Below, piece by piece: positions 16,939-24,548 of a stretch of DNA of 64,000 nucleotides; the stretch's first letter is position 1, and every line of letters starts with the position of its first letter. The position numbers and the translations under genes are program-made. The notes beneath the pieces are model-generated. The model was not told the DNA's origin. It did no database searches and saw only the letters and a list, made by a program, of their open reading frames with translations. Origin of the DNA: Candidatus Hydrogenedentota bacterium. GTDB taxonomy: Bacteria; Hydrogenedentota; Hydrogenedentia; Hydrogenedentales; SLHB01. The stretch covers positions 1 to 64,000 of the forward strand of contig JAIBAQ010000012.1 in NCBI GenBank assembly GCA_019695095.1, written 5' to 3'.

Positions 16939-17313
16939 GTAAGGCAGCATGGGGACGCTGAGGATCGAAATCGCATCAGACGCGTGTAAAGAGGGGGCTT
17001 AATTCCGGACACGCGAAACGACGGCGCTTTGATGAGTGTACGTTGCGAATTCGGATCGTAGGGGCAAGTTCCAGTCAACGGCCGTCAAGCTCGTCCGGGG
17101 CCGCGCAGGCTACACACACCAACACGTCATAGCACATCGAGTTTCTACTCCGGATTAAGGGGGCCGGTAGTGTTTCCCGGCGAGACCCCCTTCTCCCGGG
17201 ACTGAAGCGGTAGCGCACGACAGACTGCCCAACCTGCAAGTCACCCTCGCAGTTTGTCGCCTCCATGCACGACCGCTTCAAGGGCGGCGTCGGTGGAGGG
17301 CGCCGCCCTTTTT
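16939..17313 (+). ncRNA. Candidate structured non-coding RNA, about 375 nt
   Basis: Bounded by a promoter (16904-16932) and an intrinsic terminator (17281-17313), with no plausible protein on the plus strand. Helices found by eye: TGCTG/CAGCA just after the start; CGCGTGT at 16981-16987 with ACACGCG at 17009-17015; GACGGC 17020-17025 with GCCGTC 17081-17086, stacked on CGTTG 17041-17045 with CAACG 17076-17080; GAGT/ACTC at 17139-17150; GCCGG 17163-17167 with CCGGC 17177-17181 inside a GGGG/CCCC stem; TGAAGCGGT 17203-17211 with ACCGCTTCA 17272-17280 and, inside it, CGACAGACTGC 17218-17228 with GCAGTTTGTCG 17249-17259 (one G-U). CTTAATTCCGG in the loop of the second helix can pair with CCGGATTAAG at 17150-17159, a possible pseudoknot. 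It shows none of the conserved boxes of tmRNA, RNase P, SRP or 6S RNA. Function unknown. Confidence 0.5.
17281..17313 (+). terminator. Intrinsic terminator
   Basis: AGGGCGGCG (17281-17289) and CGCCGCCCT (17301-17309) form a perfect 9-bp stem with an 11-base loop, followed by a run of five T. It ends the candidate RNA transcript. The loop and lower stem closely resemble the terminator after the TPR gene at 56748. Confidence 0.85.
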
Positions 17314-17847
17314 GTTAACTTATTGTATTTAATGTCTTATGTGTGTCCTGCCGATAAAAAATATCGGGTTAAATTAACCCCAATACATAGCTGATTCCTT
17401 TCCTGAGTCAACAGCAACCATCGTCAATTCGCCAATCCTTCTTCTTCGAACCGATGCCGTATGGAAAGTCCCGAGAAGACTTATCGACATAGATCTGCGG
17501 AAAACTCAGGCTGGTGTGGATTAAGTTGGCACAGTAGCTACAAGTGCCCCCAAGAGCGTGGGGGACAGATTCAGTCAGATTCCGACCCCGGGCAGGGTAG
17601 AGTCGCCGAAGATTTGCGAGCAAATGCCTGGTCATTCGAATGAGGTTGGAATTCAATATCGCGCCAGAATCCAACAGAACGCGAATGGTATGGATGTCCC
17701 TTTGCGCCCCAGCAAACAGAAACCAGTGGAGTTGACAAGTTCATTCACAACCCATTTACATCTCTCGATTCGTCGATCCTTGCCGTTCATTAGTGAGTTT
17801 TAAAGAATTCTGTATCCGTTTTGCTTCGACTGTGTATAAGATGGGGC
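17314..17847. other. Gene-poor AT-rich spacer with stacked palindromes
   Basis: About 530 bases without a credible gene. Near its left end CCGATA/TATCGG (17351-17356 and 17362-17367, five-base A loop) abuts the palindrome GGGTTAA-A-TTAACCC (17366-17380). The rest has only short ORFs of poor codon quality on both strands. It leads into the dead IS630-type element, so it may include transposon debris, but I cannot fix an element end: TTTTAAA motifs occur on both sides of the transposase without a convincing inverted repeat. Confidence 0.5.
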
Positions 17848-18787
17848 ATGGCTACACTATCCAACGATTTGCGCGAACGAATTGTGGCGGCCTATGACCG
17901 AGGAGATGGCACCCGCCAGCAGATTGCGGAGCGGTATGACGTCTCGCTGGGGATGGTCAAGAAACTACTTCAACAACGGCGACTTACCGGTGACATCTCA
18001 TCCCGGCACCGCTTTTCTGGCCGCAGGCCCACGATTACGGTGAAACATGAGCAGCTGCTCAGGCGCCTGGTTCGAGAGCACCCGGACATGACGCTGGTGG
18101 AATTGCGTAATGCCGCTGGACTTTCGTGTACACCGCAGGCAATTCACTACGCCCTGGAGCGGCTTGGCTTGCCACTAAAGAAAAGACGCTCTGTTCCTCG
18201 GAATTGAATCGGCCCGACATTCGAGTAAGTCGGGAAGACTGGTTCAAGGCCATAGGCCATGTGGCGCACCATCGCTTTCTATTTATCAACGAGTCTGGTG
18301 CGAAAACGAATATGACCCGTCGCTATGGCCGTGCACCGCGCGGTCAGCGCGCCTATGATCGCGTGCCGAGCGGCCGTTGGGAGACCACCACAATGATCGC
18401 GGCGATTGGCCGCAACGGTGCACAAGCGCCCTGGGTGCTTGATGGACCAATGTATGGGACGGCTTTTGCAGTATGGGTAGAGCAGGTCTTGGTTCCCACC
18501 TTGGTGCCCGGCGATAACGTGATCATGGACAGTCTTTCCGTCCACAAGAACGTGGCCGCGCGAACAGCCATTCAATCAGCTGGAGCCCCACAGTCTGGGA
18601 TTTGCCGCCGTACAGTCCTGACCTGAACCTCATCGAAAAGATGTTGAGTAAAATCAAAACCTTCCTACGCAAGGCAAAGGCACGAACTCCAGAGACCTTG
18701 TGCCAGGCAAGCGGCAGCGCCTTCGAGCAAGTCACCAACAAAGACATCATGAATTTGTTTGCCTCGTGCGGCCATAATTTAATTTAA
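17848..18787 (+). pseudogene. IS630-family transposase, degenerate
   Basis: DDE transposase of the IS630/Tc1 kind spread over three reading frames. Frame 1 (17848-18207) gives the helix-turn-helix part (MATLSNDLRERIVAAYDRG...), ending in LPLKK. A -1 step at the A-rich AAAGAAAAG near 18178-18186 restores the normal KKKTLCSSELNRPD continuation, and could be programmed slippage, which occurs in this family. A second shift near 18583-18592, two extra bases or one lost, separates VIMDSLSVHKN from LPPYSPDLNLIEKM; this one looks disabling. The first catalytic Asp (normally FLDE) is Asn in FINESGAKTN. The element is therefore almost certainly inactive. Terminal repeats could not be fixed. Confidence 0.85.
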
Positions 18788-18969
18788 AATGCTTTGTATA
18801 CTTGATCCCTTTGGTATGCGTCTTTGTGATCTTCTGAAAACAGATACATTGATAGATCTCAGCGTAAATGGACGGGTGGGTGTATCGCGCAACTATATGT
18901 CAGTGTATGCCGATATGAGGCGAGTCAAGCTGGCCGTATCTGATTATTCCAGTCGCGATTCATGCTACA

Positions 18970-19737
18970 ATGGACCTGCTTTCAGGGGAGCACTTCAAAG
19001 TCAGAGGGCTTTGGGAGGGGAGTTTGGCTGGACACTCTCTGCTTCTGGTCACCGGTGCTGAAGCACTGACTGCTTCTTTGGCTGGTTTCAAGCAGGCCCG
19101 CGGCGGCGCCACTTCAACATTGGCTTGGGTGACTACGGGCGCATACACGCTGGCAGCCTTTCTCTGCCTATGGGCGATGCTGCGACGCGGTGCTCAGAGG
19201 GACGGGCGTTCCGGCAATTCCGCAATGCTGTGGCTAGCCTTTGGAATCGTCATGCTTGTCCTGGCGGCAATCAGGCAGTTGGACATGCTGGCGTGGCTGT
19301 GGCAACTGGGAAAGTCCTTCGCAAAGGCATACGGGTTGTATGAGGAACGTCGCGTCATACAAATCGCTCTGCTGGGGCTTGTCAGTGTGGCGGTCACAGG
19401 GGTCTTCCTATATATGTTGCGGGTGACCAGGGGCTGCGTCATCGAAGACACCATGGCCTTGTGTGGCATCCTTTTCATCCTTGGATTTGCATCCATCCGC
19501 GCCACCTCCCTGCATTATTTCGACATCGCGCTTGAGTGGCATGCGGGCGGTGTCACGTTAAGCTGGGCTTTGGAGAACAGCGGCATTCTTATGGTCATTG
19601 CTGCCGCACTACTGGCCATACGGCGTGTTCCTCCTGTCCACTATATTCAGTTTGACAAACCAGCCTATGGCGGCACGGGGACCAGTCAGGCGAGGCCAGG
19701 AAAGAAGATCATAGTCTTTCGCGATGTGGATGATTGA
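18970..19737 (+). CDS. Multi-pass membrane protein of unknown function
   Basis: Inner-membrane protein of 255 residues with about six hydrophobic helices (for example TLAAFLCLWAML, AMLWLAFGIVMLVLAAI, IALLGLVSVAVTGVFLYML, ALCGILFILGFASI and GILMVIAAALLAI). The stretch RQLD followed 20 or so residues later by AYGLYEERRVIQ is like a motif I remember from small membrane proteins of unknown role (usually GWYxxRRxxQ). The C-terminal tail is cytosolic and basic. No clear ribosome site precedes the ATG. It is first in the + strand arm of the polysaccharide locus, so a role in glycan assembly is possible. Confidence 0.65.
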   Translation: MDLLSGEHFKVRGLWEGSLAGHSLLLVTGAEALTASLAGFKQARGGATSTLAWVTTGAYTLAAFLCLWAMLRRGAQRDGRSGNSAMLWLAFGIVMLVLAAIRQLDMLAWLWQLGKSFAKAYGLYEERRVIQIALLGLVSVAVTGVFLYMLRVTRGCVIEDTMALCGILFILGFASIRATSLHYFDIALEWHAGGVTLSWALENSGILMVIAAALLAIRRVPPVHYIQFDKPAYGGTGTSQARPGKKIIVFRDVDD

Positions 19738-19871
19738 TGATTGCCCGTTTGAGGGACTGCAGGATTATCGCAGAAGGATGAGGGAAACCGGCACCTAGAA
19801 CCGTGGACTCTACTGCAACGAACGTAGGCTGACCGCCACCGGCACTTACGTCACTGCGCTCTCGGGGGTGT

Positions 19872-21089
19872 ATGAGCATTTCGTCAGACGCAGCGCTCGC
19901 AGGTCACAGGATTCCGAATCGGTTACTGTGGGTAAATGACGCTGCAGACTTCGTTGGCGGGTGCGAACAATACATCTTCAACACCGTGCGTTTGCTTCGT
20001 GAGCGCGGTATTCGTTCAACCCTCCTATACGATTGCAGACACCCCCGTTTTTCCACAGATTTCGCCGTTGCGTTTGACCAGGCGTTCCCGCTTGTTAATG
20101 CCCAGGTACAAGTGCGCAGCATCAAGCCTGACGTCATATACATTCATCGCCTGTCAGACACGAGTGCGCTGCGCGAACTCAAGGAAACGGGTATCCCAAC
20201 GGCGCGGTTTTTCCACGACTATCAGATATTCTGTCCGCGGGAGCACCGGTACAGCACGATTGGATTGCGCACCTGCCGTAAACCCATGGGAATGCGGTGC
20301 TATTTTCCCTGCCTGGGTTTCATAAACCGAAGCGAAAACGGAATTGGCATTCGAATGACCCCGGTTCGAATGCTGCTTGCGCAGATAAGTCAAAACAAGA
20401 AGCTAGATGCCTTCATTGTGGGTTCGCAATATATGGCAAAGCTCATTGCAGAGCACGGCTTTGAGTCACGACGTATTCATGTACTCCCTCTATACGTGCT
20501 TCCCCCGCAAGACGCGGTCGAGGCCACTAGAGAGTCCGACCTAATCCTGTTTGCCGGGCAGCTTATCCGCAGCAAAGGCTTGGATACCCTCCTCAGAGCC
20601 ATGGCAGCAACGACGCGCCCGTGCAGGCTCGCAATCGCGGGACAGGGCAGGCAGGAGCATGTGTTTCGCGAAATGACCCGGAGACTTCATTTGGAGAGTC
20701 GCGTTTCCTTTCTCGGCAGAATCCCCCACGAAGAGCTTGCTCACTGGTATGCCAGGGCCGCCGCCGTTGTAGTCCCGAGCCGATATCCCGAAACGTTCGG
20801 TTTGGTCGGTCCCGAGGCAATGCGCTACGGCGCCGCGGTAATAGGGACCACCGTAGGTGCAATCGAGGAATGGCTGGAAGATGAGCTGACAGGGTTCGCA
20901 GTGCCGCCCAATGACCCCATCACCATGGCCTCTGCCATCGACCGCATCACCGCCGACCCCAATACGGCCATCACCATGGGCTCGGCCGGCAAGCGGCGCT
21001 GCGCGGAACGGTTCTGTCCACAGCGGCATATTGATTCGTTGCTGGCACTATTCGGCTCTTTAGTCGCGAGAGGAGGGGACTGTGCCTAA
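19872..21089 (+). CDS. GT4-family glycosyltransferase
   Basis: GT-B transferase, 405 residues, begins after GGGGG close to the ATG. The N-terminal domain starts LLWVNDAADFVGGCEQYIF, an acceptor-side glycine-rich loop, and has a run of cysteines (FCPREHR, LRTCRKP, CYFPC) between about 115 and 150 that is unusual and could bind metal. The C-terminal domain carries LILFAGQLIRSKGLDTLL and the nucleotide-sugar motif PETFGLVGPEAM. It overlaps the next gene by eight bases. Sugar and linkage unknown. Confidence 0.88.
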   Translation: MSISSDAALAGHRIPNRLLWVNDAADFVGGCEQYIFNTVRLLRERGIRSTLLYDCRHPRFSTDFAVAFDQAFPLVNAQVQVRSIKPDVIYIHRLSDTSALRELKETGIPTARFFHDYQIFCPREHRYSTIGLRTCRKPMGMRCYFPCLGFINRSENGIGIRMTPVRMLLAQISQNKKLDAFIVGSQYMAKLIAEHGFESRRIHVLPLYVLPPQDAVEATRESDLILFAGQLIRSKGLDTLLRAMAATTRPCRLAIAGQGRQEHVFREMTRRLHLESRVSFLGRIPHEELAHWYARAAAVVVPSRYPETFGLVGPEAMRYGAAVIGTTVGAIEEWLEDELTGFAVPPNDPITMASAIDRITADPNTAITMGSAGKRRCAERFCPQRHIDSLLALFGSLVARGGDCA

Positions 21090-22308
21090 CCCGTACGGCA
21101 GGTTTACCGTGTGTGGGTCTTCTGCCGTAGAGGAGCTGTTGACAGCGCTGGCGACGGATGCTGCACGGATGGCGGAGGCTGCCCTTTCCCCCAGCGAATA
21201 CAGAGCTCTGGTCATCATAGGCGGATATGGGCGTGGTGAGGGAGGTGTGGAGATTGTGAGTGGCCAGGAGAGGCCTCACAACAATATCGACTTTTTGCTA
21301 ATCGCCGAGACGTCGCGGCCTGCGAAAATAGCGGCCCTTCGCCACCGTCTCCTGGAAGCGTTTCAGCCGGTGATGCAGCAGTACGACCTGGAAATCGATT
21401 TGAGCGTAATCGGCATCTGGCAGCTCCGGTTCTCACCGACTCTTATCATCTGGTATGAAACCCGCTTCGGGCACAAGACAATTCTAGGCGACACGAACTT
21501 TGTTCCTTCATTAAGTCAATTCCGCCTGGATCGGATTCCGTGTCGTGACGCACTACGACTGCTTGTAAACAGGGGTACGCTGCTTGTCATCAACGACCAA
21601 CTGCTTGACAAAAACACCGATCCTTCCTCGCAAAAACGGCGCATTACGCGCAATATCATGAAGGCCATTATCGGCTATGGCGATGCACTGCTCTTTGTAC
21701 TCGGCGACTACGACTGGAGCTACGTTGAACGAAAGCGACGAATGAAGCTCCGGCACGAACTCCCGCCGGAATTCCGTCAGTGGTATGACCGGGCCGCAGA
21801 ATTCCGATTCTGCCCCAACTATGAGTACTATGATTCCTGGGACCTCGCATCGTGGATGGAGAATCTGCGGGATATTCTCGAGCCCATCCATCGCCAATGT
21901 GAAGAAAAGCGACTTGGCCTCGACCATTTAGCGTGGGAGGAGTATCCTGCGCACGCCTCGGCCCATGCGCTGCTCGATGAGCCTATGTCTATCCGTGCAT
22001 GGGCGCGTAAGTCGGCCAACTTCTGTAAGAAGGCGCAATGTCCACAAGACCTGGGCATCCGAGGGAGAATGGGATACCGTGCTCTAGGCGTCCGCGGACG
22101 CTATCCGATAGTGTTCCCGGCTATCGCTTACCGCATGAAGGAAGCCCGATTGCGGGAGTTTGCAGCGAAGGTGTTGAACTCTGATGACACCACCTACAAA
22201 GCCCTGCGAGAGGCCTATCTCAGATTCTGGTGCGAGGAGGTGGACATAAACGCGTACTCATCGCTTCGCATATGGCAGCCTCCGAACTTCCAGGAGAACG
22301 GGGTGTGA
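21082..22308 (+). CDS. Nucleotidyltransferase-fold protein, unknown substrate
   Basis: Not a recognised named family. Residues 47-55 (GGYGRGEGG) followed by HNNIDFLLIA with Asp70 and LEIDLSVI with Asp106 reproduce the G-S/G-Y-G-x-G-E and D...D pattern of the polymerase-beta nucleotidyltransferase fold, here with the third acidic strand on EID. The C-terminal two thirds (about 150-408) is helical and Arg/Trp-rich, with no known domain. Start is GTG with AGGAGGGG upstream, overlapping the GT4 by eight bases. Lying between GT genes, it could transfer a nucleotide or phosphoryl group to a glycan or lipid; this is inference. A minor alternative is an aminoglycoside-type adenylyltransferase relative. 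Confidence 0.6.
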   Translation: MPNPYGRFTVCGSSAVEELLTALATDAARMAEAALSPSEYRALVIIGGYGRGEGGVEIVSGQERPHNNIDFLLIAETSRPAKIAALRHRLLEAFQPVMQQYDLEIDLSVIGIWQLRFSPTLIIWYETRFGHKTILGDTNFVPSLSQFRLDRIPCRDALRLLVNRGTLLVINDQLLDKNTDPSSQKRRITRNIMKAIIGYGDALLFVLGDYDWSYVERKRRMKLRHELPPEFRQWYDRAAEFRFCPNYEYYDSWDLASWMENLRDILEPIHRQCEEKRLGLDHLAWEEYPAHASAHALLDEPMSIRAWARKSANFCKKAQCPQDLGIRGRMGYRALGVRGRYPIVFPAIAYRMKEARLREFAAKVLNSDDTTYKALREAYLRFWCEEVDINAYSSLRIWQPPNFQENGV

Positions 22309-22377
22309 AAGCGAACGTCTGTGAGGTGAGTTCCGGATCACGATGCCGGCCTGCTGTATCTTCAAGAAGGTTCCACT

Positions 22378-23289
22378 ATGGACACTAAAGCGCCTCGAGC
22401 CTCCGTCATCCTACGGACAAAGAACTGTGAGAGCCTTATTGGACAGACCCTGGCCGCACTGTTTTCCCAAGACTTCAGGGACTTCGAGTTAATCGTCGTC
22501 GATTCGGGTTCCACCGATCGGACGCTCGACATCGTTCGACGATATCCCAGCACTGTTGTTGGCATGAATCCCAAGGAGTATCTTTCTGGCCGCGCACTGA
22601 ATCTAGGCGCCTCCCGCGCACAATCTGAATTGCTCGTGTTCATCAATTCGGACACCGTACCGTTGGTGCCCGATGCCCTCCGTCTTCTGCTATCCGCCTT
22701 GGACGACCCGGAGGTGCAGGCGGCATTCGGCCGCCAAGTACCCCGTCCCGATGCAAGAAGCTGGGTGCGGCACGAAGTGAACACCGCGTTTCCGGACCGT
22801 GAGGATGGCGTGACATTCCTGGTGCCTTTTGCTGCGCCCTTTTCCGTGATCCGAAAGAGCGCCTGGGAAGAGCATCCCTTCTTTGAGGAAGCATGGGGAT
22901 CGGAGGACACGGAGTGGGGTCACTGGGCCCGAACCAACAACCGAAAGGTCAGGTATATCACGGAAGCTCGTGTTATGCACTCGCATAACCACAATCTGCG
23001 CCAGTTGTACGGCCGTCTGTTTACAGAAGGCGAAGCCCTGGCGCTCATCCTGGGGGGACAGGATACGATCCTATCCACATGCCGCAAGGCGGTTGGGTCT
23101 ATCGCGCGCGACTGCGCTCATGCCATTCGATGCGCTCGTCCCTTTGATTTGCCGAGTATTCCCATTCGTCGCCTGGTCTGCCACTGGGCCTACTATAGGG
23201 GACACAAGTTGGGTGAGCACCGGCGAGCGACGGGAAGCCGGGATTCGAGTATCGGTCAGGAAGTCATTTTGAAACGGTATGACGGATAG
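22378..23289 (+). CDS. GT2-family glycosyltransferase (rhamnosyltransferase-like)
   Basis: GT-A transferase of 303 residues. SVILRTKNCESLIGQTLAAL, ELIVVDSGSTDRTLDI, and FINSDTVPL with its D-x-D-like aspartate form the donor site; GSEDTEWGHWARTNNRKVRY is the acceptor/base region. No membrane segment is evident, so it is a peripheral cytosolic enzyme. It overlaps the following GT4 gene by eleven bases, suggesting translational coupling. The pattern resembles rhamnosyl- or galactofuranosyltransferases, but specificity is not decidable. Confidence 0.87.
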   Translation: MDTKAPRASVILRTKNCESLIGQTLAALFSQDFRDFELIVVDSGSTDRTLDIVRRYPSTVVGMNPKEYLSGRALNLGASRAQSELLVFINSDTVPLVPDALRLLLSALDDPEVQAAFGRQVPRPDARSWVRHEVNTAFPDREDGVTFLVPFAAPFSVIRKSAWEEHPFFEEAWGSEDTEWGHWARTNNRKVRYITEARVMHSHNHNLRQLYGRLFTEGEALALILGGQDTILSTCRKAVGSIARDCAHAIRCARPFDLPSIPIRRLVCHWAYYRGHKLGEHRRATGSRDSSIGQEVILKRYDG

Positions 23290-24454
23290 CTATGCCGGGC
23301 GCACCATGAAAGTCGGGATACTTACATTCGCATGTGACGCGGGCCTGTCGGGTATCGGGCAGTACCTGATTCGACTGCTGCGTGAGTTTCCACAGACTGC
23401 AGCCGACTTGCAGTTTGAAGTGATTGGCTTTCACGATGAGTTGGAGGCCTTTCTTCCTGCCGGGCACCCTTACACTACGCACGTGGTCTGCACGTTATGG
23501 AAGAATCCTATTCTCAATATCACGTGGCAGAATACGGTGCTGCCCGCTCTTTGTCAGAAACGCCGATATGACGTGCTATTTCTGCCTGCGGCGAACCGTC
23601 GCCTGCCACTCTGGCTGCCGTGCCCCACTGTGGGCACCGTGCATGATTTCTCAAGTATTCATGTCAGCGGGAAGTACGATCCGCTGCGCGATTTCTACAT
23701 CAAACAGGTACTTCCTTTTCTCATTCGTCGCTTGACGCGTGTCATTGTGGTTAGCGAATGTACGAAGCAGGACGTTGTCCAATACGCGCGCTGTCTTGAG
23801 GAACGTGTCCAGGTTATCCTGCATGGTGTCGATCACAATACTTTTTTCCCGCGAGACAAGGAGGACGCGCAGCGAGCAGTTTGCCCCAAGTATGCCATTC
23901 GCCCTCCCTACATACTCTACCTGTCGCGCATCGAGCATCCTGGAAAGAACCACACGCGACTGATTCAAGCCTTCGCGCACCTGAAGCAACGCACATCGCT
24001 TCCCCATCAACTCGTTTTGGCGGGGTGTGATTGGACGCGCGCTGAGGTCGTGCATCAGGTGTGTCAGGATATGGGACTTGGAGATAATGTACGTTTCACC
24101 GGCTTTGTCGAGGCCCAGGACCTTCCAAGCCTGTATTGTGGTGCAGAACTGTTTGTCTTCCCTTCGCTTTTTGAGGGTTTTGGCATGCCTATCGCGGAAG
24201 CCATGGCCAGCGGTGTTCCTGTTGCCTGCTCAAACTGTAGCTCCCTGCCGGAGATCGCGGGAGATGCCGCGGCGTATTTCGATCCCGGTGACGTGACGGA
24301 CATCGCCAATGTGCTCCTGGAAATGATTGACAATCAATCTGCGCGTGAGCGCTGCATCAATTCAGGCAGGGCGCGGGCGGCGCAGTTTCAGTGGTCCTTT
24401 GCCGCAGATAGAACGATTGAAGAATTGATTCACGCGGTCACCGAGTCTGCATGA
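23279..24454 (+). CDS. GT4-family glycosyltransferase
   Basis: GT-B transferase, 391 residues from the ATG at 23279; an ATG at 23306 (MKVGILTFACDAG) gives a more typical N terminus and is a real alternative. Motifs: GLSGIGQYLIRLLREF (acceptor loop), GTVHDFSSIH, LYLSRIEHPGKNHTRLIQAF and FEGFGMPIAEAM (E(x7)E). Similar to mannosyltransferases of exopolysaccharide operons. The preceding GT2 overlaps it by eleven bases; a hairpin at 24492-24527 follows. Confidence 0.88.
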   Translation: MTDSYAGRTMKVGILTFACDAGLSGIGQYLIRLLREFPQTAADLQFEVIGFHDELEAFLPAGHPYTTHVVCTLWKNPILNITWQNTVLPALCQKRRYDVLFLPAANRRLPLWLPCPTVGTVHDFSSIHVSGKYDPLRDFYIKQVLPFLIRRLTRVIVVSECTKQDVVQYARCLEERVQVILHGVDHNTFFPRDKEDAQRAVCPKYAIRPPYILYLSRIEHPGKNHTRLIQAFAHLKQRTSLPHQLVLAGCDWTRAEVVHQVCQDMGLGDNVRFTGFVEAQDLPSLYCGAELFVFPSLFEGFGMPIAEAMASGVPVACSNCSSLPEIAGDAAAYFDPGDVTDIANVLLEMIDNQSARERCINSGRARAAQFQWSFAADRTIEELIHAVTESA

Positions 24455-24491
24455 GACGGCAAGTTATCTGAGACCCGGGGAAATCGAGTGA

Positions 24492-24527
24492 TTCGGGAGT
24501 AAACATCGAGGTTAGCGGGCTCCCGAA
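24492..24527 (+). terminator. Hairpin in the leader of the radical SAM gene
   Basis: TTCGGGAG (24492-24499) and CTCCCGAA (24520-24527) make a perfect 8-bp stem with a 20-base loop, followed by ACCGTTTTG. It lies between the GT4 stop and the radical SAM start, with the ribosome site right after it. It could be a weak terminator/attenuator or only an mRNA stabilising hairpin. Confidence 0.45.
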
Positions 24528-24548
24528 ACCGTTTTGAAAGGATGCGCC

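Noticed and set aside
16954-17036. tmRNA-like features: GGGGACG start and a GAAACGACGGCGCTTTGA stretch like a tag end
   Set aside because: No T-arm (GGTTCGA-type) or CCA end, and the 3' part does not pair with GGGGACG as an acceptor stem. The tag reading frame gives no Ala-rich ending.
17075-17281. ORF of 68 residues on the minus strand across the candidate RNA
   Set aside because: No ribosome site, odd composition, and it lies antisense to strong RNA helices.
17408-17674. ORF of 88 residues on the minus strand with Cys-Cys ending
   Set aside because: No family, no ribosome site, and it lies in AT-rich debris before a dead transposase.
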